Positions 25,201 through 38,302 of a stretch of DNA of 64,000 nt are shown in pieces. Made by a program: the position numbers and the translations under genes. Source of the DNA: Augochlora pura (lineage: Eukaryota; Arthropoda; Insecta; Hymenoptera; Halictidae); the NCBI RefSeq assembly GCF_028453695.1, contig NC_135781.1, forward strand, positions 33,986,777 to 34,050,776, in the 5' to 3' direction. The notes beneath the pieces are model-generated. The model saw nothing but the letters and a program-made list of their open reading frames with translations. It was not told where the DNA came from and did no database searches. Within the stretch, counting starts at the first letter, position 1; each line of letters opens with the position of its first letter.

Positions 25201-28200
25201 TATACGGATACGCGCGCGTATTTCGCGCTTACCATCGAGAATATCGTCGTTAGCACAGTCGAAGATTTTTTTATTTAATTATATAAACTGCTGGAAATTA
25301 TCTTTATTAGTTCTAAGCAAGGTAAGAGGAATTTATTTAATTAATTTTCCTTTAATGTTCGATTCTTTTTATCAGTATGGAAGCAAATGAATTTACCTCT
25401 CTATATTCTATATATTTACAGAGACAAATATATATATACATAATATACTGTATAATTAGCTTTGAAAAACTGGTTTAATGAAGTCTCGGATACTACCCTC
25501 GAATGTTTAAACATCCTTTCAATCGAGAGACTCGCCGATTAGGAATACCCGCGAAGACGCGCGCCAAGATAAATGAAATTGGTGCAACCAAAATCTGGCG
25601 GCAATCGCAATCAGGTTTCGATCGGATAATAGCGAACTGCTCGCAATTTAGTGTACCAACGTGACACAGATACCGGTAATTTGAATACGCGGCAAATAGT
25701 ATCAATTTGATCGCTACTTTACATAATAGCTAGCAATTTAATAGATAATCTGTATCAATAAATGTATCGCGCGCCGAATTAATCGTTGAAATAACATTTT
25801 GCTTTTTTCGACCGAGAGACTGCGCTTAAAAGTTACTTTATACATACTTTCTCCATTTGATAAAATGATGTACCACGACAGATCCTTTTTCGTACGATTC
25901 ACATTCTTGCTATAATAGAGTGTCCCGCGATCGCGTACTAGAAATAATTTCAATTTCTCGTCTCGATATCGTCGACGGTTCTCCGAGGACAAGACAATAC
26001 GATATCGGCATTATTCTCGTGCCTCGTGGAAAGCCCTACCTGGAATTATGGCGCACGTTCCGTGGTACGCTGGAATATTTCCGAGGTTGTTAATCAATTG
26101 TGAAATCTATGCGAAAATCGCTTACTTGTACAGGAGGGGTGGGAAGGCCACGGGTAAACTGCAGCATGATCAATAAAATTTTGAAAGCCCGTTGTTGAGA
26201 CCGATTCAAGCGAAATAGTACGAGCTTCGCAGATTAATGCTAGTCATTCCAAGATTGTTCCGTCACTCGGCGAAGATTAACGAACCGTAGAAGATGGATA
26301 AATGGATTCCGCTCGAGATAGGCGACGTTCAAAAGCTTTAAGCGAATGACGGATGGTCGCGGTTCGGTATCTCAAAGGAACAAACAAAGTATATCTTTCT
26401 CTAATGAAATTCGCATAATAAAAAGCGTCCGTCATTTGGATTTCTTAAGGGCGCCTCGTTTGATCAATTATTATTAAGTCGGGATTAAGAAGCTTCTGCT
26501 GATCGATGAAACGGAATCGCGACGGACATAAGGCATTGTATAATCGACTACCAAAACGAAAATTATAATAATCCATCATTAATCGTAACACGTTAGTTGT
26601 CAAATTAGCAAGAGCTTGAAGCTGCTTTCGTCATTAATTATTAAATAAATCTCGAGACCAATGAAAGAGAATCTTAAAGAACGCGACAAATTGTTGTATA
26701 TTATATTATCGCATTGTAGAAATAAATCTAAAAAATTCCTACGATCACTTTTAACGTTTACATCATTTTAGTATCACTTTCTGCGTAATTCGCCGCTAAG
26801 AGAGCGACGACGTCGAATTAATAAATTCTCTGAGCTACTTTCGCGAATCGTTAGCCGGCTCGTAACATATGTCTGTTAGGTAATTTTGCAGTAACTTAAG
26901 GAAATAGTAATTGGACGAAGCCACGACAGGCAAATAAGCGGCATGAAAGAGAATTTCCCGGTACCAAGAGAAGGTAACATCCTTTGTCATTTTTGTAATA
27001 GACTCGCGTTGTTACGAAGCAAAACCAGTTTTACCTCGGCCAGTAAACGGCTATTTTCGCTCTTCCTCATTATTCGATGTTCGTAATGCCGTCACGGGAA
27101 TTTCAATACTAAGCAGGGGAGTTCTGTTAACAGGGGGTTTTTATATTTTTCGTTTCAATACTCGTCGAAGGTCGTCGGAAAAAAATTTTAATGCCGTTCG
27201 AATGTTCAATTGTTCTTGGCAGTATATTAATACCGTATACCGTGTGCCATTTTAATTTAAAATTAAAAATTACAGAATTGAAGCTTGGAAATTCAAACCT
27301 AAAAATGGAAACAAAAATTAATACAAAAATGAAAATAAAAATGAAAATAAAAAGGGAAATAAAAATTAAATCACAAAAATTGAAACTTTAAAGACAAGAA
27401 TTGAAATATGACCATTCCTGACGTCTCAGCAGATATCCCAAATTAGGCTCGGTGTCCGAGACGTTCAATTGTAAAGCAATCAATGAAAAGTGTCACGATT
27501 ACACGAGGCCGGCGACGAATGGACCAATCGAGTAGCAGGAAAGGCGATTGGTTCTTAGATTCGCGGCGACACCGTGACACAGTAACACACGGCAGAGCCG
27601 TGTTACACATGCTACCGGGCTCGGCCGTGGACAGTATGAGAGCCGACAAGGAAGAGTTACCTTCCGGAGCATTTATATAGCGTCCTGGCCGGTGGCCCCC
27701 CGCATAATACATAGCACAAGCTCGCGGGTTGCTTGAGTTGCGGTGAACAATGAATCTCGGGATATAAAGTGGATCCGAGTTACCAAAGTCGAACGGCTTA
27801 CCGTCTAACCCCCACCCCCGTTGGTTTATGTTAGCGACGGATAACATTCGGCTTGGCCTCCATCTGTTCTTTATTCTGTTTTACCGATCCGTGGAATCGC
27901 GTTGACAACTTGCCGTACAAATACTCTGCCATCTTCTTCAACCGAACGCGATGTCTGTTTTTTAATTTGTCTTTATTTGTACTTGTAATTTTTTTAGCAT
28001 GATCTTTTAGCATAGCATTAAATATAATACCGATAACAAGTTTCGCCAACCACCAGGTTATCTCAAGTGAGATCGTTTAATAAGCTCTGGAATTTCCACT
28101 TAAAAGAACATCATTGTACTCCTCGACGTAGCAGGGTTGTTAAAAAAAAGCATATTAATAAGTTTGCTAAAACGTTGAATCGTTTCACGAAGTTTCAAAT

Positions 28201-28851
28201 CTCCGTCTTTCCTGCAAGGAATACCATAAGAGAAAATATTGCTTTTTAAAAGAACGAAACTTCGAATGTTCTCAACAATATCTGACAGAACAAGAAATTA
28301 CATTTACCAGACTGTTTCGTTTTAATTTCTTCGTCCTAATTTTAAGATATAATTTCCAACGTTTCCATTTGAAAATTACCGACTGCTCTCCGTTTAATAT
28401 ATTATTCGAAACAGCGTCAAATTCCATCGTCTTTCGTACGCGACGTTAAAAAGCTAAAAAATATCTTTCTCCGAAAAAACAAAATTTCGAATTCCTCTCC
28501 GTTTTTGTTTTAATATTTAATTGAATGGGCAACTTCGACGTACCGTCATATTGACAATTTCATTCGTTTCTAATTTCATAGTTTCCAATTTCGTCGTATT
28601 GGCTATTCGAACGATGTGTATAACGCAATTGCGTGCTTTTAATTAAAAAAAAAAATATATATAGCCGTACAACCGATCGCCAATCAGTCTCGATGCATTT
28701 GTTAGAACAAACTTCCCCCGCGCTTAACACTGTTTTCATCGAAATGGTCGAGCACACGATTTTTCAAAATTTTTCTTTTCAATTATTTCTCGGTCATTTT
28801 TCCATCAGTCACTTTCAACTTTTTTTTTTAGAAAATTAGTGAAATTAATTT

Positions 28852-28974
28852 GGTAACAATAGATTATTGTTACCAAATAATAGGTACACATAGTATATAA
28901 TAATAATAGCCTATTGTTACCAAATAATAGGTACACATAGTATATAATAATAATAGACTGTTATTACCAAATAA
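28852..28974 (+). repeat. 47-bp tandem repeat (2.4 units) with a 9-bp inverted repeat at its edge
   Basis: Units start at 28862, 28909 and 28956. They contain ATTGTTACCAAATAATAGG followed by TACACATAGTATATAATAAT. The first two units are almost identical, so the duplication is recent. GGTAACAAT at 28852 pairs with ATTGTTACC at 28866-28874. Confidence 0.92.
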
Positions 28975-30551
28975 TTAAGTTGCAAGATCGATAAAAGCGA
29001 TGTCAAAAAATATTAAATAATATCAGATCTCCATCCCCTCTTCCAAGCCCAGAATTCGTCGCTCTTCCTTGAAAAATTTCCGGCCGATCAGGAAGTTCAT
29101 TCCGCTCTCGTGATCAAATTAAAAAAGGGAAAGGATAACAATTAATCTGCGCGACGTTGCATTTTCGTGCAACTACAATGGAACGAGAGCTATCGGGCGA
29201 TGCTAGGTTAAGGTAATTAAGATTAGGTTAATTGCCATTGTTTACACCTACAGCGTTCCCACAATAAAAAGGGAAACGAACTTCCCGTACATTATAATCG
29301 TATTCGGTCCTGTTACTCGACTTCTACACGTCTCTCCTTCGAGCACCGTCCGGGTCCACGGGGTTTTATTAACTGTAAAAATTTTAGTGCTATTATAAAA
29401 GAGCATCTACACGTCAACCATATTTTTCAGTAATAAATTTTCTTCGACGATAAAGATCTCCTCTGCAAAGTACTACGAACATTGCAAGACGCTATTCGCT
29501 TATTTGCTTCAATTACTTATAAAAATTCGACGGTTTTATTAACCCCCGGACAGTCGTCTGCTTTAGTGGAACGGGAAGGACGAACGCCGGGTCATGGGTG
29601 ACTTTTACTGGATATTCAGCGACGATATTGCTAAACGTCGGTGGTTACGTATTTTTATTTTTGATACTTTAGCTATTGTTAATTAGTAGAAGAGAACACT
29701 GTAGGTTATTGTAATTATACTGTACACGTTTGATTCTATTCCTATTTCGTTTAAACACGACGCATTTATAAAATCTAAAATTTGACAAAGGATATCAAAG
29801 TGTGTACGTACGAAAGAAACGGCAGCATGTTCCTGTTATGACGAGCATACTCGTCAAAAACAGCGAGCCGGTTAAACAGTAAAACTCGGAGACAGAAGCA
29901 CAAAAGTGAGTGACCCAGCAGCCAGCCAGCGTTGACCGTCTGACGGTTAAAATCAATACGAATGCATCACAAAGGAATATTGAAACAAAAGAGGCGGCAG
30001 AAATGGACGCGTAGGTATCGCGGGACAACTTTTCCACCGAATGTTTATTTCTGAAATAAGCGAGCGAACGAACGAACCGCGCGAGAACCGGCTACGCGGT
30101 CGATAGAAAATCGGGCGAAACGTCGAACAGATTTCGCTAACGACACGGACTCGCGCGCGCGCGTCGCGGAACTTGAAATATAATAATTTACGATCGCTCG
30201 AGAAGAATCTCCGCGAAGGCTGGCCCGTGTTAATTACCTGCCGATGTCGCTCCGACATGGCGGACGGGGGGGGAGGGACGGCCACCGCGCGTTAATTATT
30301 CGTAACGCGAAAAAACTCCGCGGACAACAGCCGAGTTCTCGCGTTAGTTCGAAACACTCATAATTCTCGGGCTGTCGGGAATTTAGAAAAGTCAGAAGCC
30401 GGGCATCGACATTCGGACGGGCGCGCTGTTGATAAGCAATATTCCGGAAGTTCGCGGGCAACTGAAAATTAGTTTAGAACTCGCGATTCTAATATGAGTT
30501 ATGCCCGTGCGTATTCGAAATTAATACGCGAAAATTTGATCTGCCGGCGCG

Positions 30552-30577
30552 CCCTCTCTCTCTCTCTCTCTCTCTCT
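30552..30577 (+). repeat. (CT)n microsatellite
   Basis: Pure CT repeat of about 12 units. Confidence 0.95.
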
Positions 30578-31907
30578 GTCTACCACGGCGTTATTATTCC
30601 GTTTGGAAAATGTCGTCTAGCGGCTGGCGCGAAACTTTTTGCTTTTCGGCCACGATCTATGCAAATCGAGCGCGCACAAAGGCAGAATGGAAGAGGGGAG
30701 AGACCCGGGAAACAATCAGAATTTTACTATCAAAATTGAACACGCCGTCGCACAGGCCGCACCCCGGTATTTCCAATTTCTTTCACCTTGTGCCAATATG
30801 CTAAGCAAAAGTACGGTCGCGCGAAAACTTATTGCACAATCGACTCCCGTCGCGATTCCGGATTCAGTTATTATGCGTTTGAGATACTCTTGGGACAAGT
30901 GGACCAAATAGCTGCGATCTCTCTACGCTTTTCTCAAATCTAAATACATCGTTGAAATTGTTGACTCGATTATTATTGAATCGACTGACTATTGACTCGA
31001 TTATTATTTTATCAAAATAATATTAAAATAATCGAGGAAAGAGGAGCAAGGTTAATTGTTGCTTGTAGACTGTATTAATGTGTATATGAAAGCAGGTTAA
31101 TTCTTATTGGGATATGAAGAACAAGCCGTAGAAATTACACGAATTATTGTCATTTATCATTTAGTATACTTCGTCCTATAATATTTATAATATTTATAAT
31201 AATTTTATAAATGACAGATTTTTTTCAGCAACGCGTATTCTCGAACTCGCGGCGCACCAAAATTCGCGGCACGCCGGAAGTCGAGAAGATATTCGCGTCG
31301 ACAGCTTCGTTTTCGTGATGTAATTGAAAATCAATCTGGTAGTCGCGCTTCCACCTGGCGGCAGGTGGTACAGATCGTCGCTATGAATGTTTCAGAACAG
31401 GATATACTGTCCAGACACCATCGGCTATAAATACTGTCTCCGATTCCTTAAACGGAACGACACAGATACGAGCGCGATGCGCAAATACTGAATTACGCTG
31501 AAAATGCTAGAATTATTCTACAGCATGCGATGAAATGCTGATTTCAGTATGTTGAACGGGAACGATTATCATTGCGCGCGTTCGCGAGGATTATGGTGTA
31601 GGGCCAACAGAAATTCTTCGCCTTGCACGCGTTGCCAAGAATTTCTCTACCACGGCCACGGCCTTCGTTCTATGATCAATAAGTGTCCGAGCGAAAAGCT
31701 CCGGTGATAACTCGTCTATCGGGTTGGCCGCGATTAGGATACCGTTCACGATAACAGCGTGTTGCCGGCAGATGCATTTTCGCAGCACGTTTCCACCGCG
31801 TAAACCGTATCTTGCTGAACTGGGCGTTGCTCGCGAACTGTTTCGAATAAATATCTAGAATATTTATCTGAGAATATCGGTTCAGAATTTTCTACGAATT
31901 ATTCACT

Positions 31908-32068
31908 GTTCGAATAAATCGTTCAAATAATTCTTCATTCGAATACGTTATTCGCACGATTTTTCATTCGAATAAATTATTCGCACAATTCTTTATTCAA
32001 ATAAATTATTCGCACGATTCTTGGATTTTATTCACCTAATTCGTTATTCGAATTTATTCGTATAATTC
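31908..32068 (+). repeat. AT-rich tandem repeat of ~31-bp units
   Basis: About five imperfect units built on ATTCGAATAAATTATTCGCA and CGATTCTT follow each other. The TTCGAA palindrome recurs in most of them. Confidence 0.85.
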
Positions 32069-32508
32069 TGGTTACAAAAATAACTGCCGCGATTTTTCAG
32101 GATTGTGGCGCGATTTTTAATGAATCATGCTTAGAGGTATTATTCCATCGTCGCGGGAATGAACAAAATTGAAAGCGATCGCCACAATCATTAATTGCGA
32201 TTGCCTTGGTAGAATCCTAGATCGCAGCTGATCGTGATCTAACCGCACCGTGGCCGGCTACTGTGAATCCGGTCTTAATATCCTGATAGTTAACAGTGCT
32301 TGACACGGCATCCTATAAAAACAGTCACGGTAACGGTCTGCAGTGAAATCTGTAACGCGAATCGTAATTTACTCGCGCAACTGGATTGATACTTCAAAGC
32401 TACCTATTACCACGAAGTGAAACAATTAAGAACAATTTATATAATTTCATACTTCTAAATGCATTGTTATTTACGGGAGAGCATTCAAGATTATGTCGAG
32501 TCAAATAA

Positions 32509-32546
32509 AATAATAATAATAATAATAATATAATAATAATAATAAT
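32509..32546 (+). repeat. (AAT)n microsatellite
   Basis: About 12 AAT units with one slip. Confidence 0.95.
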
Positions 32547-32754
32547 GTAACTGTAAATGATAATGTAAAGAAAAAATGCAAGTAAAGCTTACCATAGCAA
32601 TGATAGATATCACTACCCTAACTGCATTTATCTCGGAGACTAAATCGGCACCATAATTTCGTTATTCTCGATTTTCGTCTAGCTTCGAGCTTCGCCGTCT
32701 CCCAGAGCTCATTTCTATCGCGAGCTACAGCGGTTGCCTCTGCGCGTATATACC

Positions 32755-32769
32755 TGTGTGTGTGTGTGT
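32755..32769 (+). repeat. (GT)n microsatellite
   Basis: Seven GT units. Confidence 0.9.
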
Positions 32770-35377
32770 CTACGCTCGAAGGATGAAAAAGAAAGATTGA
32801 ATGTTGAAGGATATTGCGTTTGAAATGGAGTACAAACGGATACAGTGCCCGCGCCTCGGTATAATATCAGACTGTGCGGCGCTCTCTGTGTATGCAGCAA
32901 AGAACGCCAAAAAATAATCCGATTAAGCGGGCGAGAGTATACCGGCGTAGCTGCGCGAACAATGGGTTGGTTTCGAGGGAAAATCTCCGCTCGGCGGAAC
33001 GTGCTGAACTTGAAAGAGGGCGCGCGGCGGCGCAACGGAAAGTGTGTTCTGGATTTAAGAAAAGCGCGGGGCGTAGGCTGGCGGAGGCACAGATGGTCCG
33101 AGAGCTTCTCGTCGAGATATTTCAAAGCAAAAGTCTTAATTACGTTATCACGGCTGGACGCATCCTGTCTTACGGTCATATCGCGGGACCGGTTGATCTT
33201 GGCCGGTCGCCAAGGGACCGTCACTGCCAGGAATTGTAACGCGGAAAGGAGGATGCTTCGGAAGAGAAGGCGAACGAGCAACCGCGGCGAGCAATGGGTG
33301 CGCTAGACGCGTCGTAGTTGGAAGATTTTAATTAAACCCTCCCCCGCTCGTCGCCGCCGTCGACGACGACGGCTGTTCGCAGTTTGTAGTCCCGTGGAAA
33401 ACCTCCCGGTAATGACAAGCGAAAAAATAGATTCGTAACCGAGAGGACCGCGGGCGGCCGAAACCGTGGAAAATCACCGATTTCCCGTTCGGAGACCGGA
33501 GCGAATCGGAAATCGTGACCGCCTCGGTCGGCGCTGCTGTTTATCGCCGGTGAAACGCGACGAGAACTCTTCTTAATTGTTAACGCTGCCGGTGCAAGCG
33601 TCGCTCTCGCTCGGATGCCCGATTGGCAACAGTATTATTTCACGGCGGCCTACAGACGATCGATGCCGGCCGTTTTTTTTTTTCCTGCTTCCCGTCGCTT
33701 TTCAAATGTACACGGAACGCGCTTTTTAATATCTGTTATTGATAAGCAACGATTTGCTCGCTTCGATTATTCGCTCGATTTTTATCTCCATTTCATTTTT
33801 TATTTAGTTAATATTACAGCCAAGCTTTCTATACAAACTTGCGAAATAACACTGTTGATACACAAACAAATACGAATCGAATAGAATCTCGCCGCTCTGA
33901 ACAATTTTATTCGAAAAAATTCTTATGTCAATACCGTTTCATTTTTGCTATCCGAATTATTCCATTTACTATCCTACCTCTCATTTTCCTAATAAAATGC
34001 GGGGTATAGGTATTAAATCAGAATAAATATTAATTCGAAATCCGAGCAAATTATTCCGTCATGAAAATACGGGCGACGCGTTGCCGTTTCGTTATCGCGC
34101 CGGGACGGGAAAACATTTTCAAAGAATTTCATAAAATAGAGTTTCAGCGAGCGATAGTTTGGAAGCCATTGTGCATCGATGGGCCACGCTCGAAAACGCA
34201 TCGAGCTTGTTACACGAGTATAATCTTCAATAAACGGGTACCAGTATGGCAGCGGCGCGTCTGCAAAGTATGGCCAGCCGAGGACCTTGAATGGCGGGCA
34301 GAGGTCTCTGCCGGCTTCTGCCTTGCACAATGAACGGTCGGATAATGTCTAGTTATGTAGAGTCCGACCTACAATGTACAATGCAACGCGGAACGGAATG
34401 GAAGACGAAAACCGAAGGACCTGGCCAACGGAGGAGAAGAGAGGAGGAGGAGAGGGGGGGAAGAGGACACCGAAGAACCTATAATCCCGTTGATCAGGTC
34501 GGAGTGCATAAGATCCAACTTCCATCGATACTAGGCGCGTTACCACGGCGGCTCTTTTCCGTTTCCGCGAATTTATGCGATTCCGCGCGGAGCAAAATTT
34601 TACGAGGAAATCCGCAACGTTTCCCGAAACCCCATTAAACCTAAGTTTATTTCGCGCGTTCGGGCCGTGTCTACGGGATCTCGGCGTGTGCAACTCCGAG
34701 ATCGATTTTACAATCTGAAATTCCATCAAACCGATACCACACTTCGCGGGATCTTGCGACGAACGCGAGCGCGCGCGAAACTTTCGAGCTTTCGAATTAA
34801 CCGTGTTAACGCGCCGCCGATTACTCGGATAGTGTTTTTTAATGGTGAACCTAAAACCGCGCGGCCGGACGAGAAATGGAGAACAGCGGCGGCGTTCCAT
34901 CGGATATCGAGATTCCTGGCGAACAACAAACAAAGTGCGCGGAGAGGGAACCATCAACAAATTCCACTGCAATTTCTAAAAAAAAAAAGAGGAACATTCC
35001 AAATTGGACACGGCACCAAAAAAAAGAAAAAAATAAAACCGCGAACGTCTGTTTTGTACATGTAAAAAATGTTTGCGGAACGTGTACAGAGAAGGGATCC
35101 GGAATCTGTAAAAACTGGCGGCGTGTAATAAGCTTTATTTAAACTGGAAAAACAATGGCTGAAATAGTATATTTTTTTTCTCAATTTTTAGAGTCGTCTT
35201 AAGAATAAATATTTTTTTAATTGTTAGTGGAGAAGTATGAAACGATTATTGAAATTTATTTGACCAATTTCGATGAATGCAGTGTACATAGAAAATGTTT
35301 GGTTTTAGCGTTAAAAAGTTGTAAAGCACTACGATTCGCGGCCGAGAATTCCTTCCATGGTGTTCTCCCGCTCGCGC

Positions 35378-35426
35378 GCTTCGAATCTCCCCAATTTTCG
35401 CGAAAGCTCCGCGCGTTTTAATTTCA
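35378..35426 (+). repeat. Copy of a ~46-bp dispersed sequence (partner at 62650)
   Basis: GCTTCGAATCTCCCCAATTT is followed by CGCGAAAGCTCCGCGCG and TTTTAATTTC. It aligns with 62650-62699 at roughly 80 percent identity by eye. The origin is unknown. Confidence 0.5.
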
Positions 35427-36441
35427 TCAGTATGGAATAATTTCGCCTTGTTGGAGCAAGCTTTACGTTACACGAGAACGCGTATTTTAACGCGTGGAAT
35501 TATTTAAATTGATACGTTCTCCACGCGCGCAAGTTTCTCGGGATGAAAATTCATCCGCTTTTTTAGGCGGCCGGCGCTCTAAAACTGTTCGTTTCGCTTT
35601 TTATTTCTAAACTCCGCTTCACTTTCGGATTAGGAATAAAACTACGATCGACATTGTGTGATATAATACTTTTCTAATATCGTGCAATTATTTTTAAAAA
35701 ATATGCGAGGAGCGAAATGCTGAAAATGGTGAAAAATAATGCACCTGAGCCATTCGAAGCTAGGAGAAATAATAATACGTGTTAGACTATACTCAATTAT
35801 TAAAGAATCACAACAATCTATAAAAACTTTTTATACTCACAAGACGTAATAAACAGCACTGAATATTACATTTTTGTCGAATAAAAATTTCTGTATACGT
35901 TGCTGAAAATTCTTCATACGCGTCGAGATAAAAATTGTTTCCTTTTTGGTGGAAACTCTGCCACGAAAAATGAGTTTATTCAACGAACCATGTAAATATC
36001 GTGTTATATTTTATATTCATAATGCGACCTGCCACTGTCGGAGACCATCATCAAGAATAATTATTCGAATATAATTAACAATTCCTGGGGAACATGCGTT
36101 CGTTATATAATCTTTACATAATTCCATTGTATAATCTTCACATCTATACCTTTACCTATAGCAGCAGTGAAAATCGATTGCACTTGCAACTACAGCACTA
36201 GCAAAACATTACTACGATACTACTACAAACGTTAGTACAGCAGTCCATTTACGGGGAACAATTATGAATGGATTTGCCGACGAATAAAACGCAGGCGAGA
36301 TTCCAGCGAGATTCGTTCGGAAAGCTAACGGTAACCGAGCACGTTCTTTCGTAAAACATAGTTAAACACGAATCTAATGCCTCAGACATTCCGGATGTTC
36401 GTCGAAACTGCTTTTGAAATCAATAGGCCACTGATTATCAC

Positions 36442-36442
36442 G

Positions 36443-36480
<38 letters not shown>

Positions 36481-36494
36481 GAGAGAGAAAAAAA
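36442..36494 (+). repeat. (GA)n microsatellite
   Basis: About 20 GA units, followed by a short A run. Confidence 0.95.
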
Positions 36495-36766
36495 ACTCGT
36501 TTCCAGTTTCGCAAAGCACGCGCGGGATGTATTGAATTACTTTATACGAGCACGTTCGCCTTCAATCATACAGTTGAATGAACGGACCCGGGAATGCCAT
36601 AGGAATTTTAATTTCCATCCATCGTTTCGCCATTATTTCGATAGACATTCTGGGACGGATTACGATCGAAATTGTTGCGAGAGGACGGGCCGCGCCCCCC
36701 CGCGGTTTTTATCGCGGGAATCTGAATTTTCGTGGACGCGGCGAAAGTTCGCCGAATCTCTCGGAC

Positions 36767-36767
36767 A

Positions 36768-36798
<31 letters not shown>
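36767..36798 (+). repeat. (GA)n microsatellite
   Basis: About 13 GA units, followed at 36934-36944 by a C homopolymer of about 11. Confidence 0.95.
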
Positions 36799-37340
36799 TC
36801 CTAAGGAAGAAAGTCGTCGTTTTCTTTGTTTGCTCGCGTCGGCCCGAAGAAAAGTTTGACGGTGATCCGCGGCGAAGCAATCGCGTCGCGGGCGAACTGC
36901 TGCGCAAGAAAATGTTAATTAATCTGCGACTTGGCCCCCCCCCCCGTGATACTTCGAAATTCCGCGACAGTGAATAACGGGCACGAGAGCAAGAAACTTG
37001 CTCGAGAGCAAGGAAATCAAGCGATCAAGAATGTTACTTTGGGACACGCTCGAAAATCGTCCTCAGCCACCGGGGAAGATAAAGATCCGCGGATTCGCTG
37101 CGCGCCAACGATGGGAATTGGAATCGATCGAACGCGTTTTCCGCTGGATTCTAGGTGCCCGTCGTCGTGCCGACAAATGAGAATCTGTTAGAGGAAAGCG
37201 GAACGATACGGAGAGCTAAATTATGTTTCGCAGCAGCGCGCGTCGCTATGATTCAGTATTGTGGACAAGCTTTCCGAGCGTGCCGTATTTAACGACGTTA
37301 TCTCATAAATCCATTGAAATCGCGAAAGTCTATGTACGCT

Positions 37341-37382
37341 CAACCCTTTGCGCTCGGATGTCGCCGATACGGATGACACGCC
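37341..37382 (+). repeat. Dispersed short repeat, third variant
   Basis: CAACCCTTTGCGCTCGGA matches the family head. The following segment (TGTCGCC, then GATACGGATGAC) differs from both other subtypes. Confidence 0.45.
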
Positions 37383-38257
37383 GATACTATGCACACCTGT
37401 CAAAGCGGCTACTCTTTTTTTAATTATTATCTTCTGTTTTACACCGTAAAGTAATTTTGTAAAATATATGAGAATAAAATACAAAGTATTTTACTTATTA
37501 TTAGGTTTTATAATATTTTACAACGATTTTTCTTACTATTCGACTTTGCATAGCGAAATCACGGTTTTCGAATTGCTATATCAGAGAAATCTTTATTAAA
37601 GTCTTATCTCGCTTCAAGATTTTTTGCAAAGCGTGCGCAAAGTAAGCGTTCAATTCGCTCCGTCCAGGAAAAAGTAGCCGAGGGCTAAATAATTGACAGA
37701 GCGTCGCCGACTGCGGAACTTCCTAAATAATTTGGTGCGAGGCTTGTTACGCAGGCTGGCGCGTGCATTTTCAAAGAGACTGGAAGATATGCTAATAGAT
37801 ACTCTGAGAGAGCGATGTGGGCCGCGTAGCCCGGGCGCTCCTTGTATCCGTCTCTGTTAGTCAGCTAGCAACGCGGACCCCCCCGGCTTTGGAAATCTAG
37901 ATAGTTTGCGATGCGCCGGCAAGCCGGGGGTAGTATTTGGTACTCCAAGGTACAAACCGGAGGACAGGGAACCCGGCGTAAATTCGAGATTCTGAATTCG
38001 AATCGATTGGTCGGGTACTCCGAGGCGGCTGTTCGCTCGTCTAATCAGATCTTGTTTGTAGGCGGGCCACGATCGAGCCCTCCAGGTTGGAAAATCGAGG
38101 GTCGAAGGGATGTTCGCCCGGAGCTGCGCGCCGAACGGAACAAAAGCGGGGCTTCCACGCACCGCACGGGTTCCGCAGGATCGCCTTTTTTCTATCACGT
38201 CGCTCGGCTCTTCCTTAATGAAATTTTTTCTTCATTACCGGGACATCCTGTCGCGGC

Positions 38258-38302
38258 TCCCCCTCCCTTTCTCTCTCTCCCTCTCTCTCTCTCTCTCACA
38301 CA
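38258..38302 (+). repeat. CT-rich microsatellite
   Basis: CCCTCCC runs, then about 10 CT units and CACACA. Confidence 0.95.

Larger units (their letters stand above)
23131..28851. other. No gene seen
   Basis: GC-rich from 23.1 to 25.1 kb (CpG-dense near 23.8-24.1), then AT-rich. 27297-27392 is an A-rich low-complexity stretch of AAAATNAAAATNAAA. A Lys-rich frame at 27831-28049 (minus) was looked at and not accepted. Confidence 0.6.

Noticed and set aside
27672..27682. Minus-strand TATATAAAT resembling a core promoter
   Set aside because: No initiator at the right spacing and no coding exon downstream, unlike the case at 52.3 kb.
27831..28049. Minus-strand Lys-rich 72-residue frame (MAKLVIGIIFNAMLKDHAKK...)
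   Set aside because: Plausible composition but isolated. No splice partner, promoter or family resemblance found.
32715..33306. Overlapping 121-188-codon frames on both strands
   Set aside because: GC-rich noncoding DNA lacks stop codons by composition. The frames exclude each other and none has motifs.
34349..34972. 207-codon minus-strand open frame
   Set aside because: Lies in CpG-rich DNA with comparable frames on the other strand. Basic, motif-free composition without family resemblance.
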